A DNA stretch of 64,000 nucleotides from Skeletonema tropicum (taxonomy: Eukaryota; Bacillariophyta; Thalassiosirophyceae; Thalassiosirales; Thalassiosiraceae): NCBI GenBank assembly GCA_037178625.1, contig CM074128.1:2666001-2730000 (forward strand), in the 5' to 3' direction. The position numbers and the translations under genes were made by a program. The notes under the pieces were generated by a model that saw only the letters and a program-made list of their open reading frames with translations, was not told where the DNA came from and ran no database searches. This document shows, one piece after another, positions 1-11,779 of this stretch. Positions within the stretch are counted from its first letter, which is position 1. Every line of letters starts with the position of its first letter.

Positions 1-317
1 GTGTGGGGCTACATAAGCTGACACCTTGACACCGTTTCTCGCCGATAAAGGGAATCGGTACTCAGTTGACAAGCCGATCTTGATTAGGCCTCACCTGAGA
101 ACTGAAGAGAACACCAACGGCAGCGCACACACAGCAAGTAGCCCCTTCAAGAGAGGGCACACCTGACGTACTTAAATTTCTGATATGCAGCATAAAAAAT
201 CAGAGCCTACCAAATAATTGTAGCATTAGATAGATCTTGAACAGTCACTTGTTCCACATATTAACTGGTGATGTCCAGAGTGCGTTACTACATTAATTGA
301 ATTTACCATATCCATCC
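1..317. other. Non-coding left edge
   Basis: No convincing reading frame, RNA gene or repeat is visible on either strand. The stretch lies directly upstream of the RING-finger gene and presumably holds its promoter and 5' UTR. No TATA-like or other core element stands out. Confidence 0.4.
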
Positions 318-743
318 ATGACGAATAATGAATTCGATGACCCCCTCCTGAAGAGGCTTATCTGCCCCATCTGCCTTGATGTGTTCAATGACGCTGTGCA
401 TCTGGATAAATGCGGACACGAGTTTTGCAATTCTTGCTTAGAGCTATGGTTATCGAAGAGCCTAAGCTGCCCTATCTGTAGGAAAGTCGCAAAGATTGAT
501 GACATACGTCCTTGTAATCTGTATCGACTTGTTCTAGGTATTGACAAATGCCGCATGCAATTAGAGGCTGCGGATGCCTCATTGATAAATACAGATGAAG
601 AAGGGACAAGTGGGTTGTCAAGGCGTCTGATTAATCTAAAGGAAACGATTACGTTGATATCAAATGGTTCACTCTTCGCGAAGATAGTCTCCGACACAGG
701 AGTCACTGAAAGTATGACACACCCTGGCTCTGGGGAGTTTTGA
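318..743 (+). CDS. Small RING-finger (C3HC4) protein, probable E3 ubiquitin ligase
   Basis: The 141-residue protein has a complete C3HC4 RING near its N-terminus. Visible elements are CPIC, then CGHEFC with a following C, then CPIC, with a Leu/Trp-rich linker typical of E2-binding RINGs. The C-terminal half has no recognisable domain. The frame is open from a TTG at 297, but the first ATG, at 318, leaves the RING intact and is the likely start. RING proteins of this size usually bind E2 enzymes and promote ubiquitin transfer; substrate and location are unknown. The gene converges on the Helitron coding region, with stops 166 bp apart, so it could be Helitron cargo or an ordinary neighbour. 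No element boundary was found to decide. Confidence 0.7.
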   Translation: MTNNEFDDPLLKRLICPICLDVFNDAVHLDKCGHEFCNSCLELWLSKSLSCPICRKVAKIDDIRPCNLYRLVLGIDKCRMQLEAADASLINTDEEGTSGLSRRLINLKETITLISNGSLFAKIVSDTGVTESMTHPGSGEF

Positions 744-908
744 GGGGGCAGAAGAAGGATTACAATAGAATTGAGACAAAACAACCCTATAGACATAAAC
801 AACCTTGTAGACAAAATCAATTTCGCTTGGATTATAGATATGCATACATACAGGTAGTATATATACTTGCTTTATTCAAACACATCAAGGCTATGTATTA
901 CCCTGAGT

Positions 909-3900
909 CTACACTACATTTACATCTTCAAGACGTCCTCGTCTCCTCGCCCTGTCAAAATCAATTTGTTGGAGACCTCTCATTCGGTCGAGAAAGGCCA
1001 TGTAGTCTCGTGATGGTGGTTTGATATCACGGAGCTTAAGTCTTCGGAACAAATATAGGCCTGTTAGAGTCCGAACCCGAGAAAGAATAACGTATATCCA
1101 GTTAGTGGACCTGTTCCAGGAGCAGACAATGACATTGTCTTTCGTCAGACCTTGGAGTTTGTGGCCTGTAATGGCGTCGCTTGCATTCACCGGAAGTTGA
1201 GTCACACCACACGCCATCGGTATTGTCTCTTTCGTCATGTCATGGGGGGTTACGTGCGCTGTGGCAGTGACCTTTTTGGGCTTGAGTTTGAAATATCTTG
1301 GCGAATCACCTTTTCTGGGATAGTGTTCGAACTCGGCAAATTCCACGTCCGATGCGCAGACAGTCCAGACCTTTCTTCCGTCCCACACTTCGCACCCATA
1401 GCTAATTGGGTTGTCTCTCAATTTCACCCGAACTAGTCGAGCCTGGGTTCCGTTACCCGTTCCTTGTTCCTTCAGATTATCGTTTGAATTGCACATGAAA
1501 TATGCGCCAATATAACAACAAAGATGCGGACTTATCAATTTCTTTCCCTGTCTCACGTCTGTATCTCCGAGTTCAATTATTCTCTGGCGCAGCGTACCAA
1601 CTTTTGCATCCGACGAAGTTAGTGATTCTATGAGGCCTTTTATAATGATAGTGTGATGGGGGGGATCGTCGTCGTCGCCAGCTTGTGGGTGTGTTTGCCT
1701 AAGATGCTCTTGAAATATGGCCGCTGTTATTGCATTTCTTTGCTTATTGGTCTCACAAGCGTAGCAGGTATCGCCATCGAATTGCTTGGGTAATTTAATA
1801 CCATCGTCACCAACGTATCTCTTGTTGATTTTATCCACGTCATCCTGTGTCATTTCACCTCTACACAATCTCTGCAGAATGCGTCCATATGCTTCATCGT
1901 CTTTAAATCGGTGGAGACCATCCAGGATGATGGCGCAGTTGATGTTGTTCTCAAAATGTCTCGAGGATGTGGGGTGCCATAACTTTTGCGATGCTTTCAT
2001 TTGAATAGGCTCGTTTTGTTGAAAGTCTCCAGCAAATATGATGCTATACCCTCCAAATGGTTGGCGATTATTACCAATCCTCTGCAAAGTCCTGTCAAGC
2101 TTCAAAAGCTCGTCATCTTTCAGGAATGACACCTCGTCGATTATGAGGATGCGGACACCCTCAAACGCCTTCTCCTCGTCAGCGCTCAGGTGTGGAGTGC
2201 TGCCCTGTTTGGCGATGTAGGTTGCCTTCACTGTGGTGACCCCCCCAAACGCAGCAGCAGCTGATCCAGTGTAGGCCGTAAACAGAAATGTATTATCCGC
2301 CCACATGATAGACGTAGCCTTGCAAAATTCGTAGCAAAACTTCTGTGCAATCTTGATTGCGGTGCTTTTACCTGCTCCGGCAAATCCCGTCACAAACATG
2401 AGCAGCTGCTCTCTTCCTCCCCTCTCTCGTAATTCCTGCTTCAATGCCTCGATGTCATTCATGGTATCTTTCCCGATTGCGGTCCATAGTCCCCCTAGTA
2501 ACGTTGAGCCGTCTTCGTCTTGCGTCAATAAACCAAGCAAGAATGAACAGGCAATCACTTCGTACATGATGTATTGTTTCTCGTCGAGGCGTTTCTTTTC
2601 ATCCCGCAGGACAGCACGAGCAACACCTTCGAGTGTAGGAACTGAAACCTGTTGAGGTTTGTCCTCCCCGGCACATCCTTGCTCATGCGGCGAATCCGGA
2701 ACAGGAATGTTCATATTGCAGTCGGATTCATCTGTGGAGTAAACATCATCGTAATTCCCTCCACCCAGGAGTGAACCCTTGATCAGCTGTATGATAGTGG
2801 GGTATGATCCCCTCTCTGTCTCCTCGGACTTTCGATCATTTGATACTGTGGGGGTAGCGGTGCTGGTAGTGGTAGATGCACCAATATCATTCCCAGAGAT
2901 AGCAGTATTATTGGTCGAGCTGGAGATGATTGATTCATCTGGCGACGACGATGCAAGACGGGCTTCCACGAGACGGGTATGGGTAATGTTGGTCGGATCA
3001 AGGAGCCTTTTGTGAGTGTAGGCGCGGACAAAATTCTCGTATTCTTCTCCCTCCTCCCCATTTTCGTATTGTGCACAGTAAAAGGCGATATCTTTTACTA
3101 GATTGTCATTCTGCTCCTCCGAGTCATCCCGTGCATCCCTTTCAGCGTATTTCTCTGGGAAAGGTGCAAGATCCGAAATTACGTCTGTAGCGCGGCCTTG
3201 ACATTGTTCCATACTCATTCTGTCCTCGTTGTTCTGTAAAATATCAAATCCTTTAACCCAGAAAGCGGGCCCAGTTTCATTGCCGTCCTCATTCAGATAC
3301 AAATACTGTTTCGATAACAAGCTTTTGTCGTCTTTGATGTCAATAGCACTCGGCGGTAGCAGGAACTCCGTCTCGCATTTTTCTTTATAAGAAAGACGGC
3401 CCATCTGCCTATAGTACTCGATGCGGAACGCATTGAATCTGTTCCAGTAACTATTCCCTTCGGTCCGTTCCCCCTTCAAAACGTCTAATCCATTTTCCCC
3501 ACGAAAGGGGCAGAACATCAAAAGAGCCATCTTTGCATAATTCTCTCGTTTCTTTTTCACCTCTTCGCTTGGTGCATCGTCGTTGACGCGAAGTTCTTCG
3601 ATGCGGCACAGGCTACCATCGGGTAGCGACACGTTTGGGATCCTGACACGTTTCAGCTTGCTCAGATAAGCGAAGTTCACGCCAGGGTGACCTTTTTCAA
3701 ATGCCATTTGTTTTGTTTCGGCTCCGGCATCATTGGACAGACCATCCTTTTTGTACCCCTTTGCGTAATACATTGATTGCTGGTAAAAGCAGAGAGCTTC
3801 CAAGTCTCTGGGCCGATAAATGTAGTCATTGGCAGATATGTCCTTCCATTGTGTCACCTCATTGCGACCCTCCTTGCATATCCGAACTATGGCGCTGACC

Positions 3901-6900
3901 TCATCGCTTCCATTCTCCAAAACTTCTGCTAACTGACCCACGAGCAACTCCGCAAAGTCATGAGAGAAATGAAATCTCGATCCTTTATTAGACGCAAGGT
4001 TGTGGCTCATCGGAGCACTAATTACATTCCGCGACGTCGCCGCGTTGATTCCCGATAAAACTCGAGACAGGCCCTCAACCCAAGTATTTGTTTCCTTTTC
4101 TTCTTCTTTGGTCCCCTCCCCTGACTGTTCGCGTTCTTCTCTCTCACGTTGTGCCCTGACTAATCGCCTGATGACACTCTTAGCAACAACATCCCTCGGT
4201 TCTCTGTCATCAGACTGCGTATTTTTGCAGTTGTAAAGTGTCTGGTACCAAGTTTGCCCCGAATCGCCGATCGCAATGTTTGTGTTGCAAGTGAATATAT
4301 GGGACAGCACTCGATTGTAAACGTTCATAAATTGGCACCCCTGAGGACGCTGAATTTCGACAACGAACCTGTTTTCTCTGCACGTACCACCATCCAACGT
4401 GTGCCGCATCACCTCAATCGGCGTATTCCCATCATACACCCGTGTCCCTTTGTTCTTTGCCACTTCCTTGGCCAGGTTATTCACGACAGCAGCATCCTTG
4501 GACAAGTCGTGCAAGGTAGCCGTGTTAGTCTCATCAGCTGCGTCTTCGATCGATTTAGCCACGGCAGCAACTTCCTGGATGAGATTCTCGACATCGAAAG
4601 AACTTCTAGAATTGGCCTCGGACAGGCGCTCGACTGATCTTTTTAATCTTTCATCGATTTCCTCTTCTGACCAATGACACTGCCCCCATTCATCAAGTTC
4701 TTCTTCTTCCGCCCTCTTTTCTTGCCACAAAAGAATCAGATCTTTCATCACGTCGGTTACAAGAATATCAAGCTCATTCCCAGAAGTCGCCAGAAAGGGA
4801 AACAGGAAACGGCACTCACACCCTTTCTTAAAACAAGAAGAAGCATGTTTCGTTGCATGTTGATTAAATCGTTCGTTCAAAAGGATATACCTCGATATCG
4901 AATCAGGATCCGAGCCATTGACATCTGGCACATCATACATGGTACGATAAGCGGCAATGTCCAGCCTTTCACTGGAAAGCGGATAATTTAATGAGTTCGC
5001 GGAGGATCCTTGCTGAAGGTTCTTCAGCACCTCTGTGGTAACATCGGTGGTGGCCTCGCATTTGCCACACGATTTGCATTGCATCACGCGTCCTTTTATA
5101 TTTTTGCAACCTTCCTCGTGCCTAGCTTCTCTGAGTATGCTGGGACAGCAATTCTGGAAGATTTCATTCACAGGCCCCTTCTTGTCGTCTGTTCCACGAC
5201 ATGTGTGCGTAACCTCGACTTCAAAATCACATTGACGAGCGCACATTATCTTGTTCACGTATGCGATATAGCTAGCTCTTGCGAGTTCTCTTGTATTCTT
5301 ATCTTTGGCAAACAGCAGGCGTCTCAATTGGCCAAAGTGCTTTATCCACACAAGCCAGTGGGAATGGAGTGACCCCCTTCCTTGCTCCTCGTCGGCTCTG
5401 CAATAAGCCTCCATCACTCCAAACAACATCCTTTTCCCCCTCTGCTTCTGCGGTTCCCAGCCAAACAAGCACTCTAAAGCTATCTGCATCGCACCCTGAA
5501 ACTCTAGAGAACAGGCTCCAGGATATTTTCGTCGGATTCTTCGCCGTAACGTCAGATCAGCTAAGCATTCTGCATCGGACGAGTCCAGTGGAGGCATTGA
5601 CGTCTATGTTGGAGACACGCCCAAAGGAAAAAGAGAAAGATGAGTGTTTACCCTAATAACATCAATCTGCCACTACAAGTTACATTACAAAGCAGAGGAC
5701 TTACTCCTTCGCCATTGGCATCCGCATATGGGTATAGTCGCACTCTGAAGCTACACTCATCGTCAATCGTTATTGTTACAAAGAGAGAGTGCATCCCGAA
5801 GAAGTCCTGAAGGGCAAAGCACTTCCGCCGAGCGCTCTTTGCAGCTTCTTCATTCATGCCCAAATGGCGGCAAGATGCGCTCACAGCCTTGAGAAACTTG
5901 CTGGCTGTACTAGTACTTTTCTTGTTGGCATGCTCCTCGTTGATTGCTTCTTCAATTTCCTCGATGGTCATTTTGCCGATTTCATCACCAACTGCTTCAC
6001 CATGCTCGTTAACCAGTGGCCTACATTTCATCACGGCGCTCTTAAACGATAATATCCGCCCAAGTAAAAAGTTTGCGACAAGCACGAATTCACTTTCCAT
6101 GAACTGAGGCAGGGACAACTTTAGATAATGCCGAATTATTTCCTCATCAGAAATCTTATTCCGGCGTTCTAGAGTTGGCCCTCCACTTCCAAATGGGAAT
6201 ACAGTAGGAAACACACTCTCCAACTTCATTACATCCAAATGACTGGCATAATTGCCCCCGTGTATAGCAAGCGTTGGCGCCGAGTGATCTTTCAGAATGG
6301 CCATCACAAGTTCCCTACTCGTTTTGTACACACTTGTGTCTGTTGTTGGTTCCCCTCCACCAGAAAAGTAAAATGTAGCACCTTCTTCCTTATTCTCTTT
6401 TGCGGGGTCCCCAGGTATATCCGTGTTTGAATCGGAATCAGGGTCTTCTACCAACTCAATATTTACAGCTGAACTTTCATCCTCTATTACCAAGTCCCTG
6501 AATGCGGGGTGGTGTTCCTTGAACCAGTGAAGCAAGCCAAAATAAAGCCTTGTGTCCAGCTCTGCCTTCTTTCGAACAATGTCTTTTTGGGTTGGTGTCA
6601 TCCTCCCATTCAAAACCACATAAATATTTGACGCAACACCTGATTGGTGTAGACAATTTAATGCACCTGCAACCTTCGCCTGATCTGTCTCAAAGAACTG
6701 AAAATTTCCGATCAGGCTCTGATGCCTGCCTCCTCGGTAAGAGAATATATAAGCGTAAGGACGAGTGGGAGAAATGGCAGCAGCCATAACACTCGTCACT
6801 AAGCTCACCGTCTGATTAGGAATGGGCTTTCCGTGCTCGTCGTGGACTTCTTTTGTCGTCTTCAAGCTTTTCATCTCTCCATCTTGTTCAAACGCGATGG

Positions 6901-9232
6901 TTGTAGGTATGGTTCCGATCAAGAAGCCATTGGCAATCGAGTGTTTTGGAGGGGATTCGCTCTTGGTCCTTAGGGAGGCTTTACAGCTTGAACAGATCAT
7001 GAATTCACTAGCATCATCTTTACCGAAGCGCCTCGAGAGGAGCATGCCTTCCATACCACTAATTTCGTACTGTTGTTTGAGCTCTTGGTCAATTTCCTGT
7101 CCTCCATGATAATATTCTTGGTACGCCTCTACTCCAAGTCGGTCTTTGTGCTCTAGAAGTTCTTCCTTCGTGATCCAACACAGCTCCTCCGTTCCAATAA
7201 TGAATTCATCACACACACTGCACCCAATGGCTCGGTGGCAGCCATCGCAATTGCAGCTGTCACCATTTTTTGTATTTGTACGTAACAGCAGCTCTCGTGC
7301 CTTGTTTGCACCATCCAAGTTCACTTCGATGTAAGGCACTTCACCATTGATGAAGATGTCGTCATCCTCGCAATAGGCATAATGTTCGACCTTGTTGGCT
7401 TCGGTTGCTTCGTTCCTCCTCTTTCGCCTTTCATTATCGTCCTGCTGCCGCCGTTTCTTCTGCTGGGGAGTCTCGTTTTTCCGTTCCTCACGTTTTCGCG
7501 AGGCATCTGCGTGGAGTTGAGCTGCGCGTCGCTGGGGTGTCCCTGCTCTCCGCCGCTTTTTCGTATCAGCTGCCCTGTTGCTCCTCAGCTCATCGTCACA
7601 CGCCCTTATTAGATTCCGCCGTCTATTCTCTTGTTGCCTTGCGGATTCGTCAGGAGGAGGCGGTATGTATGTGACATCATTCTCACAACAGAGCTTCTTC
7701 AGCTTCTCTTCAGCTTTAATTCGACTTCGATTTTTTTTAATCCTAGCGTTTCGATTTTTTCGTATCCTCCCACACTCCTCTACCATGCTCTTCCGTCTCA
7801 CAGCCTGCTGCTGCTCCGATTCATGCTTCGGGGGTGTTAAATATGCTACACCACACGACGTGCATTGCCTCTCCAATTCACTCTCCTTCCCAGTCCATTT
7901 GCGAGTGCGATGAGGGTCATATACTACACGAGAAGCAGCTGCTGCGGCGCCTAATCCAACAACAGCAACTGCGGCGGGTGCTTGAAAGGAACTCCCTACT
8001 GACTTACTATTCGGCGCAGTGACGAGCGTAGGGAGACTCAGGATGATTAACATTTGAAGAAGCCTCGATGACATCATGCCACGTGAATTCTTCAGGCAAA
8101 CTCCTCTTGATGATGGGAGCGGCAATGAGTGTTTATGTTTTGCACCATCATAACAATCATCAGTGCAGATGTCCTTGAGGTGTGCTTGTGCTTGTTTCAA
8201 AGAAGGAAATTGCCAATATAAACACCAACCAGCAGAAATAGCACCAGCAATGATGGCACCTATTCTCGACGCAACAACATCTTTGAAAGTTGCTGCAAGA
8301 ACATTCAGCACCGACAATTCGCCGCAAGGTACAGATCGATCATTTGGCTCTGCGACATAGAGGGGATGGCCCAAAAGGATCAATAAACAAAGAATCCTTT
8401 TCCAGGGGGTATTGGATGGATTCCTTGATCGAGTTCTATGATTTCTGCTGCGGCTGCTTTCCGTTTCTGATCTCACATCGCACATGACTTGTTGTATGGC
8501 GAAAGAGATAGAGATAGTTCTCGCGAGGAGGAGGAATAGGCGCCATTGCAATTGCATACGCCTGAACTGCATGATCTTCTTGCGCCAGAAACAGCGGGAA
8601 TAATATCCTGTGCAGGCGAGAGTGTACTGCGTCCAGAAAACAGATATCGCAACACTATACCTCGCGAGGATGATGGCATTCGCCACATAACCAACTGCAG
8701 CAGCCCTTAGAGAGCAACCGACCAATTCAAGGAAATCGGCGATGGAGTAGCTGTTCCGATTGGATCGCAAAGCATTGTTCTTGGAGAAAGTTAGTGCCAT
8801 GTCCCTCCACTTGTTTCTTTTCAGTCCAGGCCAGCGCTTTTTGATGCGCTTTGGTGGGCGCTGGGTAGCTCTTTTGGGGAGCATTGTTGTTATATGGAGT
8901 GAAACTGCCGCAGCCACAATTTCGTAAAGCAGTCTTTTGAATACCACCAAGGATGAGTTGCTTCTGATATCTCTTTTCTTGGCATCAATCTTGTAACTCG
9001 TCTCTGTCCTAGGGCAAACAGGAAGACGAACATCAGCAGACAAGGGTTCATTGCGGAACCCTGAATCGATGACAGCGCACATCGTGTCAGAAGGTATTAT
9101 AGTAGCCACATTTGTGTGTGTGTTTGATGTCTCTACGTTGACGCGAATGCGATTTTCATTGGCATTGGAATCAAACGGAGATGGACACACACAACAGAGT
9201 ATTGCTAGTAACAAAAGATTAAGTCTTGTCAT
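909..9232 (-). mobile_element. Helitron: Rep (HUH) plus PIF1-type helicase, two coding exons
   Basis: The CDS reads complement(join(909..5603,5705..9232)), about 2,740 residues. Exon 1 ends at GAA GGA followed by GTAAGT. Exon 2 resumes after ...CATAG, phase 0, restoring one frame across the Rep region. From the N-terminus: hydrophobic segments (1-430); Arg/Lys-rich C-x2-C repeats (430-640); a Cys-rich region resembling DUF6570 (about 745-870); a Helitron_like_N domain (about 1010-1300) with the HUH-type pair in GSLHSHW near 1256 and candidate catalytic Tyr in YIAYVNK near 1288; and a PIF1-family SF1B helicase with Walker A GAGKST near 2253, Walker B LIIDE near 2330 and a late GHKLQG motif near 2658. 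Rep nicks and joins single-stranded DNA; the helicase drives rolling-circle transposition. The first ATG, at 9232, is used; the true start may lie further downstream. Terminal TC and CTRR ends were not located. No inactivating lesion is visible. Confidence 0.9.
5604..5704 (-). other. Spliceosomal intron within the Helitron Rep domain
   Basis: This 101-bp segment starts with GTAAGT and ends with CATAG on the minus strand, and contains in-frame stops. Removing it joins the two long reading frames in phase 0, between ...DANGEG and TSMPPL.... That restores the Helitron_like_N region up to its HUH motif. The joining is inferred from splice consensus and domain continuity. Confidence 0.8.
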
Positions 9233-9550
9233 AATAGTAATAGTACTATGCTGAACCTGAAATAGCAATCACGAGGAGAGAATGTTTCAAATGATTTTAT
9301 GGACACACTTGCATCCAGATTTGAGAGGATGAGCCTAATATCACTTAGATTCGTGTGGTCACCACGTATCAGCTAAAGTTGAATTGGGGGGCCTCTGAGA
9401 TATTGACACTTGGGCTGGGGTTGCACGATTTGGAATTGAAGTTATTGTGGACTTAGGTTTGACTTAAAGTCCTAAAAACTCAATTTGAAAAAAGTTGATG
9501 TACCACTTGTAAAAAGGTAGCAGAACCCAGAATCAAAACAAAAACAAAGG

Positions 9551-9888
9551 GTGAGAACCCTACCTCGTACTTAAGTAGGCTTCTCATTTTGTCCGAGATA
9601 AGCTGAATTGGGGGGGGTAAAGGGGGGGGGTGGAACCCCCCCCTTCCGGTGCCCTTTCCTCCTTCTTCCTAACGTACTTATGTAGCTAACTCGTAACTCG
9701 AGCCTGGTTTGTACGCATATTTTTTAAGCGAGGTAGGGTTCTCACATTTTGTCCGAGATAAGCTGAATTGGGGGGGGGGTAAAGGGGGGGTGGAACCCCC
9801 CCTTCCTGTGCCCTTTCCTCCTTCTTCCTACATAACGTATGTAGCTAACTCGTAACTCGAGCCTGGTTTGTACGCATATTTTTTTAAG
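9551..9888. repeat. Direct repeat pair with an embedded inverted repeat, next to the assembly gap
   Basis: Two copies of a ~140-bp sequence lie at about 9587-9727 and 9747-9888. Both contain TTGTCCGAGATAAGCTGAAT, a G-run/C-run block (G7-G9 then C7-C8) and CTCGAGCCTGGTTTGTACGC. GTGAGAACCCTACCTCG (9551-9567) is the exact reverse complement of CGAGGTAGGGTTCTCAC (9729-9745), so an inverted pair brackets the first direct copy. The G/C runs can form hairpins. The 500-N gap starts 70 bp further on, so this is probably the edge of a longer, unresolved repeat. The 9233-9550 stretch between it and the Helitron CDS shows nothing else. Confidence 0.75.
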
Positions 9889-9958
9889 TTGCTTGTTTGT
9901 ACTCTATTTTTTAAGCTGCTTATTTCTAATTCATGGACGTAGGAATTAGTAGTCGATT

Positions 9959-10458
9959 NNNNNNNNNNNNNNNNNNNNNNNNNNNNNNNNNNNNNNNNNN
10001 NNNNNNNNNNNNNNNNNNNNNNNNNNNNNNNNNNNNNNNNNNNNNNNNNNNNNNNNNNNNNNNNNNNNNNNNNNNNNNNNNNNNNNNNNNNNNNNNNNNN
10101 NNNNNNNNNNNNNNNNNNNNNNNNNNNNNNNNNNNNNNNNNNNNNNNNNNNNNNNNNNNNNNNNNNNNNNNNNNNNNNNNNNNNNNNNNNNNNNNNNNNN
10201 NNNNNNNNNNNNNNNNNNNNNNNNNNNNNNNNNNNNNNNNNNNNNNNNNNNNNNNNNNNNNNNNNNNNNNNNNNNNNNNNNNNNNNNNNNNNNNNNNNNN
10301 NNNNNNNNNNNNNNNNNNNNNNNNNNNNNNNNNNNNNNNNNNNNNNNNNNNNNNNNNNNNNNNNNNNNNNNNNNNNNNNNNNNNNNNNNNNNNNNNNNNN
10401 NNNNNNNNNNNNNNNNNNNNNNNNNNNNNNNNNNNNNNNNNNNNNNNNNNNNNNNNNN
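9959..10458. other. Assembly gap (500 N)
   Basis: Exactly 500 N, suggesting a fixed-size scaffold placeholder rather than a measured distance. It hides the 5' end of the transporter gene that follows, and any continuation of the repeats to its left. Confidence 0.99.
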
Positions 10459-11658
10459 AAGATCTTCCTTGGACCTGTTATAGATTCACTAGGCGGCGTA
10501 AAATCTTTACAAATCACTCTCTCGGCTCTTGCTGTGTGTCTCGGTTCCATCGGGAGTGCACGAACGTGTCAGACTCTTTCTTCACTGGCAATATATATAA
10601 TCATTGTAGATTTTGGGTTCAGTTCATGTTGGGCAGCCTGCGTCAAGACAATAAGAGAATATACAGAGGAAAAGAGATGGTCCAACGAAATTGGAAGGTT
10701 GGCGATGGCAGCAAGATTGGGAAATGCAATTAGCTTCGCCTTCTTTGCCTGGCTATTGCATGTAAGTAGTGGTGTCGATGCATCATGGAGAAGGGTATAT
10801 CGTGCCTCTGGAGCAATTCAACTGCTCCCATTGGCTATGCTTACATATTTTGGGAGAAAAGGTAGCGATGATCTCGCGATTCAAGTCGAAAGCAACAATG
10901 CAGAACAAACTACAACAAGATCGTCACCAATTGTTTCACTAGGCATCCTTCGGCGGCAAGCAAGCAAACCAGAATTCTGGTTGCATTTAATCTCTCGCAC
11001 CATCACTATGGTCCTTGTATCATTCCTTCTGTTTATTCCGACATTCATGACTCAATGCTACGAAATGTCCACTGCGTCGGCAGCTCGGGTGGGAAGTATG
11101 TTTGCACTAGGTTGTCTGGCATCAGTGTCAACGTTGGCAGCAAAAACGTATCCTTCCTCTGATTCAGCTCAAATACAATCACTTTTACAACCCAATGACG
11201 ACAAGTCACTATCGCCAATATACAGACGGAAAGCGTGCTTTATGGCCATGTTCCTTGCTCTGTCAACAGGCTGCTTGTCTGCGCAGATGCTGTTTCTCAA
11301 TAATGTCATCAATTTGTCTTCTACTTTGGGTTCGATACTAATGTTCCTTTGGGGATTCAGTCTAGCCATCCCGTTCTACCTCCCATCGAGCATGTTTTCT
11401 TTGAAACGGGGTGGTAAGGAAGGTGCTGCTACTATTGCTGATGCCTTTGATGTAAGTGGATTTGGATTGCTGGCTGTTTTCAATGGCTTCGTCGCGCGTG
11501 TCATTGGCGTGAAAGGAGACTTGAACAGCATGTTGGTTCTTCGTAAGCAAGCTTGGACACCTGTGTTTTCATTGATGCTGGGTGGTTCAATAGTGGCAAT
11601 GTTCAGCTTATTCAGCGCAATCTGGCTAGAGGGACAGCGTGATTTGAAGTCAAAGTAA
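10459..11658 (+). CDS. Major facilitator superfamily transporter, C-terminal part (5' end in gap)
   Basis: The frame is open from the first base after the gap to a TAA at 11658, giving 399 visible residues. It begins inside a G-x3-D-x2-G-G stretch (GPVIDSLGG), the form of MFS motif A between helices 2 and 3, so about the first two helices are missing. Further hydrophobic segments follow: an IYIIIVDFG-type helix, an FFAWLLHV segment, a long central hydrophilic loop, then several helices to the C-terminus. This fits a 12-helix secondary transporter of nitrate/peptide-like or unassigned MFS type; the substrate cannot be read from the sequence. A GTG at 10534 is not the real start, because the conserved motif lies upstream of it. 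Confidence 0.7.
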   Translation, partial: KIFLGPVIDSLGGVKSLQITLSALAVCLGSIGSARTCQTLSSLAIYIIIVDFGFSSCWAACVKTIREYTEEKRWSNEIGRLAMAARLGNAISFAFFAWLLHVSSGVDASWRRVYRASGAIQLLPLAMLTYFGRKGSDDLAIQVESNNAEQTTTRSSPIVSLGILRRQASKPEFWLHLISRTITMVLVSFLLFIPTFMTQCYEMSTASAARVGSMFALGCLASVSTLAAKTYPSSDSAQIQSLLQPNDDKSLSPIYRRKACFMAMFLALSTGCLSAQMLFLNNVINLSSTLGSILMFLWGFSLAIPFYLPSSMFSLKRGGKEGAATIADAFDVSGFGLLAVFNGFVARVIGVKGDLNSMLVLRKQAWTPVFSLMLGGSIVAMFSLFSAIWLEGQRDLKSK

Positions 11659-11779
11659 GATCATTCATTGTAATTCGTTATTTGCTGAGCAGCTGCACCA
11701 TGATCATTAACCAAGTAAACAACTGTAAGGGCTTCGGTTACTGCTTATAATAGCACACTAGTGTATGTGGAGTTGTGAC

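Noticed and set aside
297..743. RING gene as certain Helitron cargo
   Set aside because: No Helitron terminus was located, so membership of the element cannot be claimed.
9828..10733. Long frames crossing the N gap on both strands
   Set aside because: They are mostly translated N; only the part after the gap on the plus strand has real coding features.
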